Source of the DNA: Chitinophagaceae bacterium
Lineage (GTDB): Bacteria > Bacteroidota > Bacteroidia > Chitinophagales > Chitinophagaceae
NCBI GenBank assembly: GCA_016720825.1
Contig: JADKJV010000001.1
Coordinates: 434,001 to 498,000 of the forward strand
Direction of reading: 5' to 3'
DNA: 64,000 nt
Shown here: positions 42,944 to 51,585 of the stretch, piece after piece
Numbering within the stretch: the first letter of the stretch is position 1
Layout: every line of letters begins with the position of its first letter
Made by a program: the position numbers and the translations under genes
The notes under the pieces: model-generated
Told to the model about the DNA's origin: nothing
What the model saw: the letters and a program-made list of their open reading frames with translations, nothing else
The model's database searches: none

Positions 42944-43918
42944 CTACCATCCAAGCACCCATGCAAAAATCAACGGCGCTACAATCGTAGCATCACTTTC
43001 CACTATGAATTTGGGCGTATGGATATCCAGTTTACCCCAGGTGATTTTTTCATTGGGCACAGCACCGGAGTATGAACCATAAGACGTGGTTGAATCACTG
43101 ATCTGACAGAAATAACTCCAGAAGGGTACATCATGCCATTCCAGATCCTGGTACATCATGGGTACAACGCAGATGGGGAAATCACCGGCGATACCACCAC
43201 CGATCTGGAAGAAACCTACGCCTTTACCGGAAGAGTTGGCGCGGTACCATTCCGTAAGCCATACCATGTATTCGATACCGCTTTTTACAGTAGAAGCTTT
43301 CAGTTCACCTTTGATTACATAACTGGCGAAGATGTTGCCGGTTGTGCTGTCTTCCCAGCCCGGAACAACGATCGGGATATTTTTTTCTGCAGCCGCAATG
43401 ATCCAGCTGTCTTTCGGATCGATTTCATAATACTGTTTCAGGTCGCCGCTGAGTACTGTTTTGTATAAAAACTCATGGGGGAAATAGCGTTCGCCATTTG
43501 CTTCCGCATCTTTCCACTGTTTTACCAGGTGTTTCTGTAAACGGCGGAAAGCTTCTTCTTCGGGAATGCAGGTATCCGTTACGCGGTTGTAGTGGTTCTC
43601 CAGCAGGTCCCACTCATCCTGCGGTGTCAAATCGCGGTAATTCGGTACGCGTTTGTAGTGTGAATGCGCCACCAGGTTCATTACATCTTCCTCCAGGTTA
43701 GCACCCGTACAGCTGATAATATCCACTTTTCCCTGGCGGATCATTTCTGCAAGGGAAATACCCAGTTCGCCGGTGCTCATCGCGCCTGCAAGGGTGATCA
43801 TCATTTTACCACCTTCAGTCAGATGGGCTTCATATCCTTTGGCAGCATCCATTAAAGCTGCTGCGTTAAAATGCCGGTAATGGTGTTCAATAAAATTTGA
43901 AACGGGTCCTTTGCTCAT
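42944..43918 (-). CDS. Deoxyhypusine synthase-like protein
   Basis: 324 residues. Rossmann-like DHS fold with LAGAMSTGELGISLAEMIRQGK and CTGANLEEDVMN near the N-terminus, GIAGDFPICVVP, and SYSGAVPNEKITWGKL, where eukaryotic DHS has SGSDPDEAVSWGKI with the catalytic Lys a little beyond. Eukaryotic DHS modifies eIF5A, which bacteria lack; bacterial homologues act in polyamine metabolism or have no known substrate. It is monocistronic, bounded by repeats on both sides. Confidence 0.85.
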   Translation of the reverse strand: MSKGPVSNFIEHHYRHFNAAALMDAAKGYEAHLTEGGKMMITLAGAMSTGELGISLAEMIRQGKVDIISCTGANLEEDVMNLVAHSHYKRVPNYRDLTPQDEWDLLENHYNRVTDTCIPEEEAFRRLQKHLVKQWKDAEANGERYFPHEFLYKTVLSGDLKQYYEIDPKDSWIIAAAEKNIPIVVPGWEDSTTGNIFASYVIKGELKASTVKSGIEYMVWLTEWYRANSSGKGVGFFQIGGGIAGDFPICVVPMMYQDLEWHDVPFWSYFCQISDSTTSYGSYSGAVPNEKITWGKLDIHTPKFIVESDATIVAPLIFAWVLGW

Positions 43919-43989
43919 GATAACTTTTTTTTGGTAACCACTAAGTGATCAAAGCGGAAACTGGGATCAATCAGGGGGTGTTTAAATTC

Positions 43990-44110
43990 CGGCAAAAATA
44001 CTGCTTTAGGAGTAATTGATAATGGAGAATTAATAATGCTTGCCCGCCGTGCGCCTATGCTGAAGCTTCAGCGCAAGCATAAGCGAAGCGAAGGAGGGGA
44101 GAATGGGGCG
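43990..44110. other. Spacer with short repeat words
   Basis: Includes AATTGATAATGGAGAATTAA (44013-44032), the complement of words at 44.24 and 47.60 kb, and GCGAAGCGAAGG shared with copy A. No gene. Confidence 0.5.
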
Positions 44111-44161
44111 TGATTGATGTGGTTTTCTGATAAGATTGCTGGTTTGCGGTAATTGAATTGC

Positions 44162-44262
44162 GTAGTTTTTTACCACAAAGTGCACAAAGGAGCGAACAAA
44201 GAGCACAAAGAAGTCTCGTTACATTACCCTCAATTCTCATTTCTCCATTCTCAATTATCCAT
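44162..44262. repeat. CACAAAG half-element (copy E) and ATTCTCAATT repeat
   Basis: One arm only: GCGTAGTTTTTTACCACAAAG (from 44160) with four CACAAAG-like units to 44211, with the conserved boundary word. It is followed by CAATTCTCATTTCTCCATTC and TCAATTATCCATTG, related to the run at 47583-47626. Confidence 0.65.
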
Positions 44263-44270
44263 TGAAAAAA

Positions 44271-44305
44271 CAAAGCCCCGTCCGCTTGCGCGAACCGGGG
44301 CTGTT
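44271..44305 (-). terminator. Terminator of the PepSY-like gene
   Basis: AGCCCCG/CGGGGCT stem (44274-44280/44296-44302); on the minus strand it is followed by TTGTTTTTTC. Confidence 0.75.
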
Positions 44306-44327
44306 TTACCACACACCAAAACTGTTC

Positions 44328-44762
44328 TTATGATTTCTTCACTTTCTGGAAAGTTTCCCAATCTTGTCCGCCGGAACGGAGTACCAGGCGGCTGTCGGCG
44401 TTTTCCAGCGTGATATAGTAACTGGTATCACCATTTTTTGCTACTTCAAACAAATCGCTGATCCAGTAACCTTTGTAATTTTTCTTCAGTTGATTCTGCA
44501 GGCTCAGGGATATTTCGGTCAGGCCAAGATAACGTGTCAGGGCTGTGAGTTCGCCTGTTGTGTTATAAAAGGCAAACAGGTGCTGGTCATTGTATGTGAA
44601 CTCTGCCTGGAAATAATTCTCTGCTACAGTCCATTTTACCTCACTTGCGCTGTTGAATTCAGTGCTGAATGATTTTAATACTTCAGGATTGACTTTTTCT
44701 GTGCTGGCTAATGCCACTATACTGCTGATAGCCATCGCCAGGGTCATAATCATCTTTTTCAT
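44328..44762 (-). CDS. Small secreted PepSY-like protein
   Basis: 144 residues from ATG at 44762. Signal peptide MKKMIMTLAMAISSIVALAS. The mature part resembles the putative-beta-lactamase-inhibitor-like PepSY fold of Bacteroidota (EVKWTVAENYFQAEFTYNDQ, FAFYNTTGELTALTRYL, KGYWISDLFEVAKNGDTSYY). Periplasmic or outer-membrane exposed; function unknown. It has a two-part promoter and its own terminator. Confidence 0.75.
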   Translation of the reverse strand: MKKMIMTLAMAISSIVALASTEKVNPEVLKSFSTEFNSASEVKWTVAENYFQAEFTYNDQHLFAFYNTTGELTALTRYLGLTEISLSLQNQLKKNYKGYWISDLFEVAKNGDTSYYITLENADSRLVLRSGGQDWETFQKVKKS

Positions 44763-44837
44763 ATATCTTCTTTTGTTGTTTGGGCCCGTTTTTTTACAGG
44801 CTTTAATATTGTTTTCTTGTTTCCCTGTATGACGAAA

Positions 44838-44868
44838 CAAAACTACCACGGGTTACAGGGGTTGACAA
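44838..44868 (-). promoter_or_regulatory. Two-part promoter of the PepSY-like gene
   Basis: Minus strand TTG (44866-44868), 20-nt spacer, TAGTTTTG (44838-44845). The leader is about 75 nt long. Confidence 0.6.
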
Positions 44869-44891
44869 GGCAATTGTGATTAACGGAAAGG

Positions 44892-44913
44892 ACTGTTAAG
44901 CAGTCTTAACAGT
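44892..44913. other. Perfect hairpin between the PepSY-like and sdpR genes
   Basis: ACTGTTAAG-CAGT-CTTAACAGT, 9-bp arms with a 4-nt loop. No T tract follows, so an operator is more likely than a terminator. Confidence 0.5.
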
Positions 44914-44954
44914 TATTAGCTTTGATTAACTGATGCCTGTTTAGAAATTTTTAT

Positions 44955-44996
44955 TTAACCACAAGGATCACAAGGGTTAACAAAGGACACAAAGAA
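44955..44996. repeat. CACAAAG half-element, copy F
   Basis: TTTAACCACAAGGATCACAAGG then AACAAAGGACACAAAG; one arm only, upstream of sdpR. Confidence 0.65.
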
Positions 44997-45060
44997 TACA
45001 GGCCGTTTCCTGAAACGTTTATTAACCGTTCATCCAAAAATATTTTGCAATTAATCTGAT

Positions 45061-45082
45061 TATTTAGACATTTGTCTAAATA
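45061..45082. promoter_or_regulatory. Palindromic operator in front of sdpR
   Basis: Perfect 10-bp inverted repeat, TATTTAGACA and TGTCTAAATA with TT between, ending 18 nt before the sdpR ATG. The dyad size fits a dimeric ArsR-type winged helix binding its own promoter. Confidence 0.75.
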
Positions 45083-45100
45083 TATAAATAAACTCCCTGC

Positions 45101-45370
45101 ATGAATTCTGTTTTTAAAGCCCTGAACGACCCCACGCGGCGGGAAATCCTGCAGTTATTGCGGGAGAAAGACCTCACTGCGGGTGAAATCGTGCAGCAAT
45201 TCCATATATCCGGCCCCAGTATTTCGCATCACCTCGACCTGTTGAAACAGGCAGGGCTGGTGGATGCCCGGAAAGAAGGGCAATTCATCTATTATTCACT
45301 CAATACAACAGTTGTAGATGAAATACTGAAATGGTTTATACAATTCAGCTCTAAAAAGAAATCGTCATGA
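45101..45370 (+). CDS. sdpR: ArsR/SdpR family transcriptional regulator
   Basis: 89 residues, one winged helix-turn-helix: FKALNDPTRREILQLL, LTAGEIVQQFHISGPSISHHLDLLKQAGLV, KEGQFIYYSLN. No metal-binding cysteines, as in SdpR-type autorepressors. In Bacillus SdpR represses the sdpRI operon until SdpI sequesters it at the membrane. A perfect palindrome lies just upstream. Its stop overlaps the sdpI start by 4 nt. Confidence 0.92.
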   Translation: MNSVFKALNDPTRREILQLLREKDLTAGEIVQQFHISGPSISHHLDLLKQAGLVDARKEGQFIYYSLNTTVVDEILKWFIQFSSKKKSS

Positions 45371-46029
45371 ATAGTTTCCTGAAAAAAATTATCTGGCCCA
45401 TCATTGCTATTCCGGGTATTTACCTGGCCCTGGTATGGAACAAACTGCCGGAACAGGTTGCGATGCATTTTAATTTAAAAGGTGAGCCGGACAGGATGGG
45501 AAGTAAAAATGAATTACTCGCATCTATTTTAATACTGATGGCTGTGAACATTGTCATGTTTCTTATCCTCAGTAATATTTACCGGATTGACCCGAAACGG
45601 TCTGCGCCTGAAAATAAAGACAGGCTGATCCGCATCGCATTTGCCACCACCATTTTACTTACCGGCGTGAGCTGCCTGATTATTTACAGCGCTTCACATG
45701 GCAATATTCGTTTCAACAGCGGATGGATACTGGCAGGTGTGGGATTATTCTTTGCACTCATTGGTAATTATATGTACAATATCAAACCCAATTATTTTGC
45801 AGGGTTGCGTTTACCGTGGACATTGGAAAATGAAGATAACTGGAAAAAGACCCACCAGCTTGCAGGCCGCATCTGGTTTGGCGGTGGCATACTGATTGCC
45901 CTGCTTTGCCTGTTGCTGCCACCCACTGCAGGTATAATCGTTTTTTTCATTTTAATACTGATCATGGTAACCATCCCGGTCGTTTTCTCGTATCAGTATT
46001 ATAAAAAACACAGGAAGCCCAACGTTTAA
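45367..46029 (+). CDS. sdpI: SdpI family membrane protein
   Basis: 220 residues, about six membrane segments. The N-terminal DUF1648 part has LPEQVAMHFNLKGEPDRMGSK and the C-terminal SdpI part has NYMYNIKPNYFAGLRLPWTLE and WKKTHQLAGRIWF. In Bacillus it gives immunity to the SdpC toxin and signals to SdpR. No SdpC-like toxin gene is nearby, so the cue here is unknown. Followed 10 nt later by a secreted hydrolase. Confidence 0.92.
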   Translation: MNSFLKKIIWPIIAIPGIYLALVWNKLPEQVAMHFNLKGEPDRMGSKNELLASILILMAVNIVMFLILSNIYRIDPKRSAPENKDRLIRIAFATTILLTGVSCLIIYSASHGNIRFNSGWILAGVGLFFALIGNYMYNIKPNYFAGLRLPWTLENEDNWKKTHQLAGRIWFGGGILIALLCLLLPPTAGIIVFFILILIMVTIPVVFSYQYYKKHRKPNV

Positions 46030-46039
46030 AAATAAGTTT

Positions 46040-47449
46040 ATGAAAAAGTTAGCCGTTCTTTTTGCACTTATCCTGATGCATTTTTCCGGTCAGGCACAAA
46101 ACCCCGCACCCTACGTCGGCACCTGGGCCGGTGTATTGAACGTAGGCGTTGAACTCCGGATCGTTTTTCATTTTGAATCACCCGACGGCAAAACCCTGAA
46201 AGGCAGAGGTGACAGTCCGGACCAGGGCGCATTTGGTTTTCCGCTTGATACCGTATTCATTGAAAACGAAAAACTGAACCTGCAACTCAAGGGCGTAAAT
46301 GCATCTTTTGCGGGAACACTGGTTAATGATACTACGATGGAAGGCATATTCACACAGGGTGCTGATATCCCGCTCACACTTAAAAAAACAAACCAGCCCG
46401 TTAAAAAAATGGAAAGACCGCAAACACCCAAAGCGCCTTTCCCGTATAAAGCAGTAGACGTGCGCTACCAGAATGCAGACAAATCCATCAGCTTTGGAGC
46501 CACCATCACGATTCCTGACGGACAAGGCCCCTTCCCTGCAGTCGTGATGATCACCGGTTCCGGTGTACAAAACCGGGATGAAGAAATCCTGGGACATAAA
46601 CCATTTGCTGTGATTGCTGACTATCTCACACGCCGCGGTATTATTGTATTAAGGGTGGATGACCGCGGTATCGGTACAACCACCAGAGGTGACAGTACAG
46701 TTACCAGCGCAGATTTTGCGAAAGATGTTTCTGCCGGTGTTGATTACCTGCTTACCAGGACAGAAGTCAATAAAAAAAGAATCGGGTTGGTGGGCCACAG
46801 TGAAGGTGGTATGATTGCACCGATGGTGGCTACCTCAAGAAAAGATATCAGCTTTATCGTTTTACTGGCCGGACCGGGTGTAAAAATCGCTGAATTGATG
46901 AAAGCACAGAGCAAAGCTGTAGTACAGACTACTGGTATCAGTGAAAAAGCCGTAACTGCCTTCGGAAATTATTATGAAGCAATTATCGGACTTGTGATCA
47001 GCGGCGAAAAAGATTTGCATGGCGCCTGCCAGAAAGTAATACAACATTGGGTCGCCACTACAGATCCGGAAATAGTAAAAGAAATCGGACTTACGGATAA
47101 AATAGACCAGGATAAAACGGCCAACCTCATCGCAGATGAATTCAACAAACCCTGGTTTCGTTATTTCCTGCAATTTGATCCCCAGCCGTACCTGCAGAAA
47201 CTGAAATGCAAAGTACTTGCACTGAATGGGGATAAGGATATACAGGTGATTGCTTCACAGAATATCCCCGGTATCGAAGCCGCACTGAAGAAAAGCAAAT
47301 CACCGGCTTATGAAACACATATCCTGCCCGGATTGAATCATTTATTCCAGCATTGTAAAGCATGTGATGTAAAGGAGTATGGAAGTCTCGAAGAGACGTT
47401 TTCAGAAGATGTGTTGAAAATGATGGCGGAGTGGATTTTGAGTAATTGA
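46040..47449 (+). CDS. Secreted alpha/beta hydrolase (S9-like)
   Basis: 469 residues. Signal peptide (1-19), an N-terminal beta-sandwich of about 100 residues (GTWAGVLNVGVELRIVFHFE), a linker, then an alpha/beta hydrolase domain with MITGSGVQNRDEE (oxyanion), nucleophile in GLVGHSEGGMIAP, the acid in LNGDKDIQV and His in LPGLNHLFQH. Exported esterase or peptidase of unknown substrate. Only 10 nt follow sdpI, so it is probably under SdpR control. Confidence 0.9.
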   Translation: MKKLAVLFALILMHFSGQAQNPAPYVGTWAGVLNVGVELRIVFHFESPDGKTLKGRGDSPDQGAFGFPLDTVFIENEKLNLQLKGVNASFAGTLVNDTTMEGIFTQGADIPLTLKKTNQPVKKMERPQTPKAPFPYKAVDVRYQNADKSISFGATITIPDGQGPFPAVVMITGSGVQNRDEEILGHKPFAVIADYLTRRGIIVLRVDDRGIGTTTRGDSTVTSADFAKDVSAGVDYLLTRTEVNKKRIGLVGHSEGGMIAPMVATSRKDISFIVLLAGPGVKIAELMKAQSKAVVQTTGISEKAVTAFGNYYEAIIGLVISGEKDLHGACQKVIQHWVATTDPEIVKEIGLTDKIDQDKTANLIADEFNKPWFRYFLQFDPQPYLQKLKCKVLALNGDKDIQVIASQNIPGIEAALKKSKSPAYETHILPGLNHLFQHCKACDVKEYGSLEETFSEDVLKMMAEWILSN

Positions 47450-47460
47450 GAACTGCAAAA

Positions 47461-47540
47461 TTTAACCACTAAGTACACAAAGGAAAACAAAGGGCACAAA
47501 GAGTAAACTGCTTTGTGCCCTTTGTGGTTAAATTACGACG
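47461..47540. repeat. CACAAAG palindromic element, copy G
   Basis: TTTAACCACTAAGTACACAAAGG on the left; perfect inner stem ACAAAGGGCACAAAG/CTTTGTGCCCTTTGT around AGTAAACTG; ends GGTTAAATTACGACG. Confidence 0.85.
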
Positions 47541-47582
47541 GTCAACATTTAATATTTACTAACGGTAAGGAGTTTACAATGA

Positions 47583-47626
47583 TGCACGCATCATTCTCCA
47601 TTATCCATTATCCATTCTCAATTGTT
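47583..47626. repeat. ATTCTCCATTATCC short tandem words
   Basis: CATTCTCCATTATCCATTAT followed by CCATTCTCAATTG, degenerate units of 7-8 nt, related to the word at 44222-44262. It lies directly before acpH, so longer starts of that gene are excluded. Confidence 0.6.
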
Positions 47627-47638
47627 GTAAATTGCATC

Positions 47639-48235
47639 ATGAACTACCTCGCCCATGCTTACCTCTCCTTTGGCCAGCCCGGGGTGCTGACCGGAAACAT
47701 GATCAGCGATTTTGTAAAAGGAAAAAAGAAGTTTGATTACCCTGCTGAAATAAGACGCGGTATTGCGCTCCATCGTTCCATAGACCAGTTTACTGACACC
47801 CATGCCGCCACCCGCGAGGCCAAAGAAGTTTTCCGGCCTGCTTACAGGCTTTATTCAGGTGCTTTTGTAGATGTGGTATTTGACCATTTCCTTGCCAGTG
47901 AGGAAGAAATTTTTACGGAGGAAGGACTGACCCAGTTCAGCCGGTATGTTTTTCACACACTTGACCAGCAAACTGACCATTTCCCTGAAAAATTTGCCCG
48001 CATGTACCCTTATATGAGGGACCAAAACTGGCTTTTCCATTACCGGTTTAAACCGGGGATTGAAAAAAGCTTCGGGGGGCTGGTGCGCAGGGCTGCTTAT
48101 ATAGACGAATCTGAAACCGCTTATCAATTATTTGAAGATAACTACCAACTATTACAGGATTGTTTTCGTCAATTCTGGCCGGAACTCCGTGCTTTTACAC
48201 TGGAAATTTTCAAAACAGGCGTCAAAGGAATATAA
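47639..48235 (+). CDS. acpH: Acyl carrier protein phosphodiesterase
   Basis: 198 residues from ATG at 47639. MNYLAHAYLSFG, GNMISDFVKGK, GIALHRSIDQFTDTH and VVFDHFLA are the metal-binding HD-like blocks of AcpH. It removes phosphopantetheine from acyl carrier protein. Longer frame upstream is repeat sequence. Confidence 0.9.
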   Translation: MNYLAHAYLSFGQPGVLTGNMISDFVKGKKKFDYPAEIRRGIALHRSIDQFTDTHAATREAKEVFRPAYRLYSGAFVDVVFDHFLASEEEIFTEEGLTQFSRYVFHTLDQQTDHFPEKFARMYPYMRDQNWLFHYRFKPGIEKSFGGLVRRAAYIDESETAYQLFEDNYQLLQDCFRQFWPELRAFTLEIFKTGVKGI

Positions 48236-48268
48236 TTCCCGGCGCTTCACTATAACCTGCTAAAAACC

Positions 48269-48276
48269 TATTTTTG
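48269..48276 (+). promoter_or_regulatory. -7 box of the DUF2911 pair
   Basis: TATTTTTG, 17 nt before the ATG. Confidence 0.6.
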
Positions 48277-48293
48277 TCAATCATCTATAGCAT

Positions 48294-48860
48294 ATGAAAA
48301 AATTATTTGCCTGCCTCCTCGTTACACAATTGTTTTTCATCTCCCTGTTTTCACAGAACAGTTCGCTGCCTGCGGTTGATAAGTCGCCGATGGATATGAG
48401 TTACTACCCGGTCAACTTCCCGATCCTGAAAATCCAGGATAAAGTGACAGAACCATTGATGGCCCGTGTGATTTACAGCCGGCCAACACGTGGAGGCCGG
48501 GCCATTTTCGGCGGACTGGTGGAATATGGCAAAGTTTGGCGTCTGGGTGCCAATGAAGCTACCGAAATCGAATTTTTCAAACACGTTCGCATTGGTGGTA
48601 AGAAAATAACCCGCGGCCGTTACACGTTATATGCAATATGCAATGAGAAAACATGGACAATCATTGTAAACAAAGACCTGAACACCTGGGGCAGTTTTAA
48701 ATATGATATGAGTAATGACGTAGTGCGTGTTGATGTACCTGTTCAAAAACTGGACACATTGGTTGAAGCCCTGGCCATGACATTTGAAAAATCTGCAACC
48801 GGCTTTAACCTCGTGATAGCCTGGGAAAATACCAAAGTGCTGGTGCCCGTTAATTTCTGA
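48294..48860 (+). CDS. DUF2911 domain-containing secreted protein
   Basis: 188 residues. Signal peptide (1-20) then DUF2911: KSPMDMSYYPVNFP, ARVIYSRPTRGGR, WRLGANEATEIEF, GRYTLYAIC. Secreted, function unknown. It precedes its paralogue by 2 nt, so they form an operon made by tandem duplication. Confidence 0.9.
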   Translation: MKKLFACLLVTQLFFISLFSQNSSLPAVDKSPMDMSYYPVNFPILKIQDKVTEPLMARVIYSRPTRGGRAIFGGLVEYGKVWRLGANEATEIEFFKHVRIGGKKITRGRYTLYAICNEKTWTIIVNKDLNTWGSFKYDMSNDVVRVDVPVQKLDTLVEALAMTFEKSATGFNLVIAWENTKVLVPVNF

Positions 48861-48862
48861 CT

Positions 48863-49501
48863 ATGAAAAGGATCAGCTGTTATATAATTATCTGCCTGGC
48901 TGCCGGTTTAATTGCCTGCCAGCCTAAAACAGAAAATAAAAACACTGTCATTCACGACAGTGATGCCAGCCGTTCTGTTCCCTCCCCGGTTAAAGCAACG
49001 CCCAATCCATATACAGCGGTGGATGTATCACCGATGGACATGGCTTATTTCCCCGATGATTACCCGATTGTAAAAATGGGTAATCCCCAAACACCTCCTC
49101 CGAAAGCAAGGGTGATTTACAGCCGTCCGCATTTACAGGGACGCAAATTGTTTGTAAACCTCCAGCAATATGGCCAGCCCTGGCGGCTTGGTGCCAACGA
49201 ATCCACTGAACTGGATCTCTACCAGGATTCATATATCCAGGATAAAAAAGTAAGCGCCGGCCGTTACATGATATACTGTATCCCGCAACCCGGTGAATGG
49301 ACGATCGTGCTTAATTCGAATATTGACAGCTGGGGACTCAAACCGGATTCAACCAGGGATGTCATTAAATTTTCAATCCCCGAAACGGCTAACAACAGAG
49401 CTGTTGAATACTTCACCATGATCTTCCAGAAAACAGATCCCGGCGCCGAACTGATCATGGCCTGGGATGACCGTGAAGCCAGACTGCCTTTCAGATTTTA
49501 A
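48863..49501 (+). CDS. DUF2911 domain-containing lipoprotein
   Basis: 212 residues. Signal peptide with lipobox LIAC (lipid-anchored), a Ser/Thr/Pro linker of about 35 residues, then DUF2911 with the same blocks as its neighbour (SPMDMAYFPDDYP, ARVIYSRPHLQGR, WRLGANESTEL, GRYMIYCI). One copy is soluble and the other anchored, which hints at divided roles. Confidence 0.9.
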   Translation: MKRISCYIIICLAAGLIACQPKTENKNTVIHDSDASRSVPSPVKATPNPYTAVDVSPMDMAYFPDDYPIVKMGNPQTPPPKARVIYSRPHLQGRKLFVNLQQYGQPWRLGANESTELDLYQDSYIQDKKVSAGRYMIYCIPQPGEWTIVLNSNIDSWGLKPDSTRDVIKFSIPETANNRAVEYFTMIFQKTDPGAELIMAWDDREARLPFRF

Positions 49502-49547
49502 TCCCTTTTTCTTGTAATGACTGAAGGTTTAGCGACCTTTATTGTAT

Positions 49548-51390
49548 ATGTGCGGCATTACCGGCATCCATACAACCCCAGGGCGGAACGCTGCATGCAG
49601 ATACGATCCGCCGGATGAATCATGCCATTGCCCACCGCGGTCCTGATGGTGAAGGCGTTTGGGAAGACACGAACGGCACTGCACTACTCGGCCACCGGCG
49701 TTTATCCATTATTGATCTCAGCGAAGCAGGTTCCCAGCCTATGCATTACCTGGACCGTTATGTGACAGTACATAATGGCGAAATCTATAATTATATTGAA
49801 CTGAGGGCTGAACTGGAGAAAAATAATTATCATTTTACATCACGTACCGACACAGAAGTCATTGCAGCCGCTTTTGATTTCTGGGGTGAAGATTGCCTGC
49901 ATCATTTTGATGGCATGTTTGCGTTTGCGGTCTGGGACCGGCAGGAAAAATCATTGTTTGCCGCACGCGACCGCTTCGGCGAAAAACCATTTTACTATTA
50001 CTTCCAGGATGACCGCCTGTATTTTGCTTCGGAGATGAAAGCGCTCTTTGCAGCCGGCGTGCCGCGCAAACCAAATCTCAAACTGCTTTTTAATTTTATT
50101 ACTATCGGGTATACCGACAACCCCGAAAAACCGGAAGAAACATTTTTTGAAGAGATCTTCAAGCTGCCCGCCGCATCATTTTTATATTACCAGACCCAAA
50201 ATCCAGTCTGTGAAATTATAAAATACTGGGACATTGATACAGACAAACAAAACAAAAAAATCACGGATGCAGATGCCATTGAAAAATTCACTGCATTATT
50301 CAGGCAATCAGTCCAAAGAAGATTAAGAAGCGATGTTGCCATTGGCACTTCACTCAGTGGCGGGCTTGACAGTTCATCTGTCCTTGCCATGGCGATGGAA
50401 GAAGGCGCAGCGATTGCTGCATTCACGGCTGTTTTCAGCGGATATGATAAAGATGAATCAGCCTATGCTTCTGCCATGTCAGGCCATTACAAACTCCCCC
50501 ATTTTACCACTGAACCCGATGCAGCAGGCCTGGTACGTGACTGGTCAAAACTCTGCCATCACCAGGAAGAACCTTTTGGCTCAGCCAGTATCTATGCCCA
50601 GTATAAAGTGTATGAAAAAGCAGCCGCTGAAGGCACTAAAGTATTACTGGACGGACAAGGTGCTGACGAAACACTTGCCGGTTACACCAAATATTATAAA
50701 TGGTACTGGCAGGAATTATTCCGCATGCGCAAACTCACCCGCAGCGGTGAACTGAAAGCTGCACGTGAACTGGGACTGAAAGAAACATTCAATTATAAAA
50801 ACATGATCGCGGCTTATTTCCCCGATTTCGCCACGATTGTGATGGAAAGGCAATATCTCATCCGGGCATTGAAACAGGAAGACCTCAGCAGGGATTTCAT
50901 CCGCTTCCAGAGCCGGGAAGCATATTATACTGCACCGTCGCATTTCAATTTGAACGGGGTCCTTTATTTTAATACAGTCACCCACGGACTGGAAGAGTTA
51001 CTCCGCTATGCAGACCGCAATGCCATGGCATTTGGCCGTGAAGTGAGGTTACCCTTCCTGAGTCACGAACTGGTAGAATTCATTTTCAGCCTGCCTCCCA
51101 ACTTTAAAATCCGCAAAGGATGGAGTAAATGGATCCTCCGGGAATCCATGAAAGAAAAATTACCAGAGAATATCTGCTGGCGGAAAGACAAACTGGGTTT
51201 TGAGCCTCCGCAAAAATCCTGGATGGAAAATAAACAGATACAGGAGATGATCATGCAATCGAGAAAAACACTGGTTGACCAGGGTGTACTTAAACCATCT
51301 GTCATGGAAAAACCAGTTGCTGCCCAAGATGCGCATGAGGCGGATAACTTCGATTGGAGGTACTTGACGGCGGCGGTATTGTTTAAATAA
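49548..51390 (+). CDS. asnB: Asparagine synthase (glutamine-hydrolysing), frameshifted near the N-terminus
   Basis: 613 residues once one base is removed. ATG at 49548 gives MCGITGIHTTP with the catalytic Cys2; the frame then changes at the CCCCAGGG stretch (about 49577-49583), after which GGTLHADTIRRMNHAIAHRG joins the main frame. Glutaminase domain 1-200 (RGPDGEGVW, YNYIELRAEL), synthetase domain with the pyrophosphate loop SLSGGLDSSSV and DGQGADE. Without the joined frame the product would lack the glutaminase nucleophile. Confidence 0.92.
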
Positions 51391-51398
51391 AAGTCTTT

Positions 51399-51533
51399 AA
51401 CACATAGAAACATAGGCACATAGAAACACATAGAAATACATTACGCAAATCCCTTTCATTCAAAAAGTCACTTCTATAGGAACATTTCTCTTTGTATTTC
51501 TATGTGTACCTATGTTTCTATGTTTCTATGTGG
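51399..51533. repeat. ACATAGAAA palindromic element
   Basis: Left arm AACACATAGAAACATAGG plus CACATAGAAACACATAGAA to about 51437; right arm TATTTCTATGTGTACCTATG and TTTCTATGTTTCTATGTGG to 51533. Same plan as the CACAAAG elements (short unit repeated within long inverted arms) but another unit. Between asnB and the PLP enzyme gene. Confidence 0.8.
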
Positions 51534-51558
51534 TGAAGACTCTAACTCACTTACTCCC

Positions 51559-51566
51559 TATCTTTG
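51559..51566 (+). promoter_or_regulatory. -7 box of the Cys/Met PLP enzyme gene
   Basis: TATCTTTG, 19 nt before the ATG at 51586. Confidence 0.6.
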
Positions 51567-51585
51567 CATACCTAAATTCAATCAG

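Noticed and set aside
45060..45090. -10/-35 promoter of sigma-70 type at sdpR
   Set aside because: Bacteroidota use -33/-7 elements; no exact -7 box fits here, so only the operator is reported.
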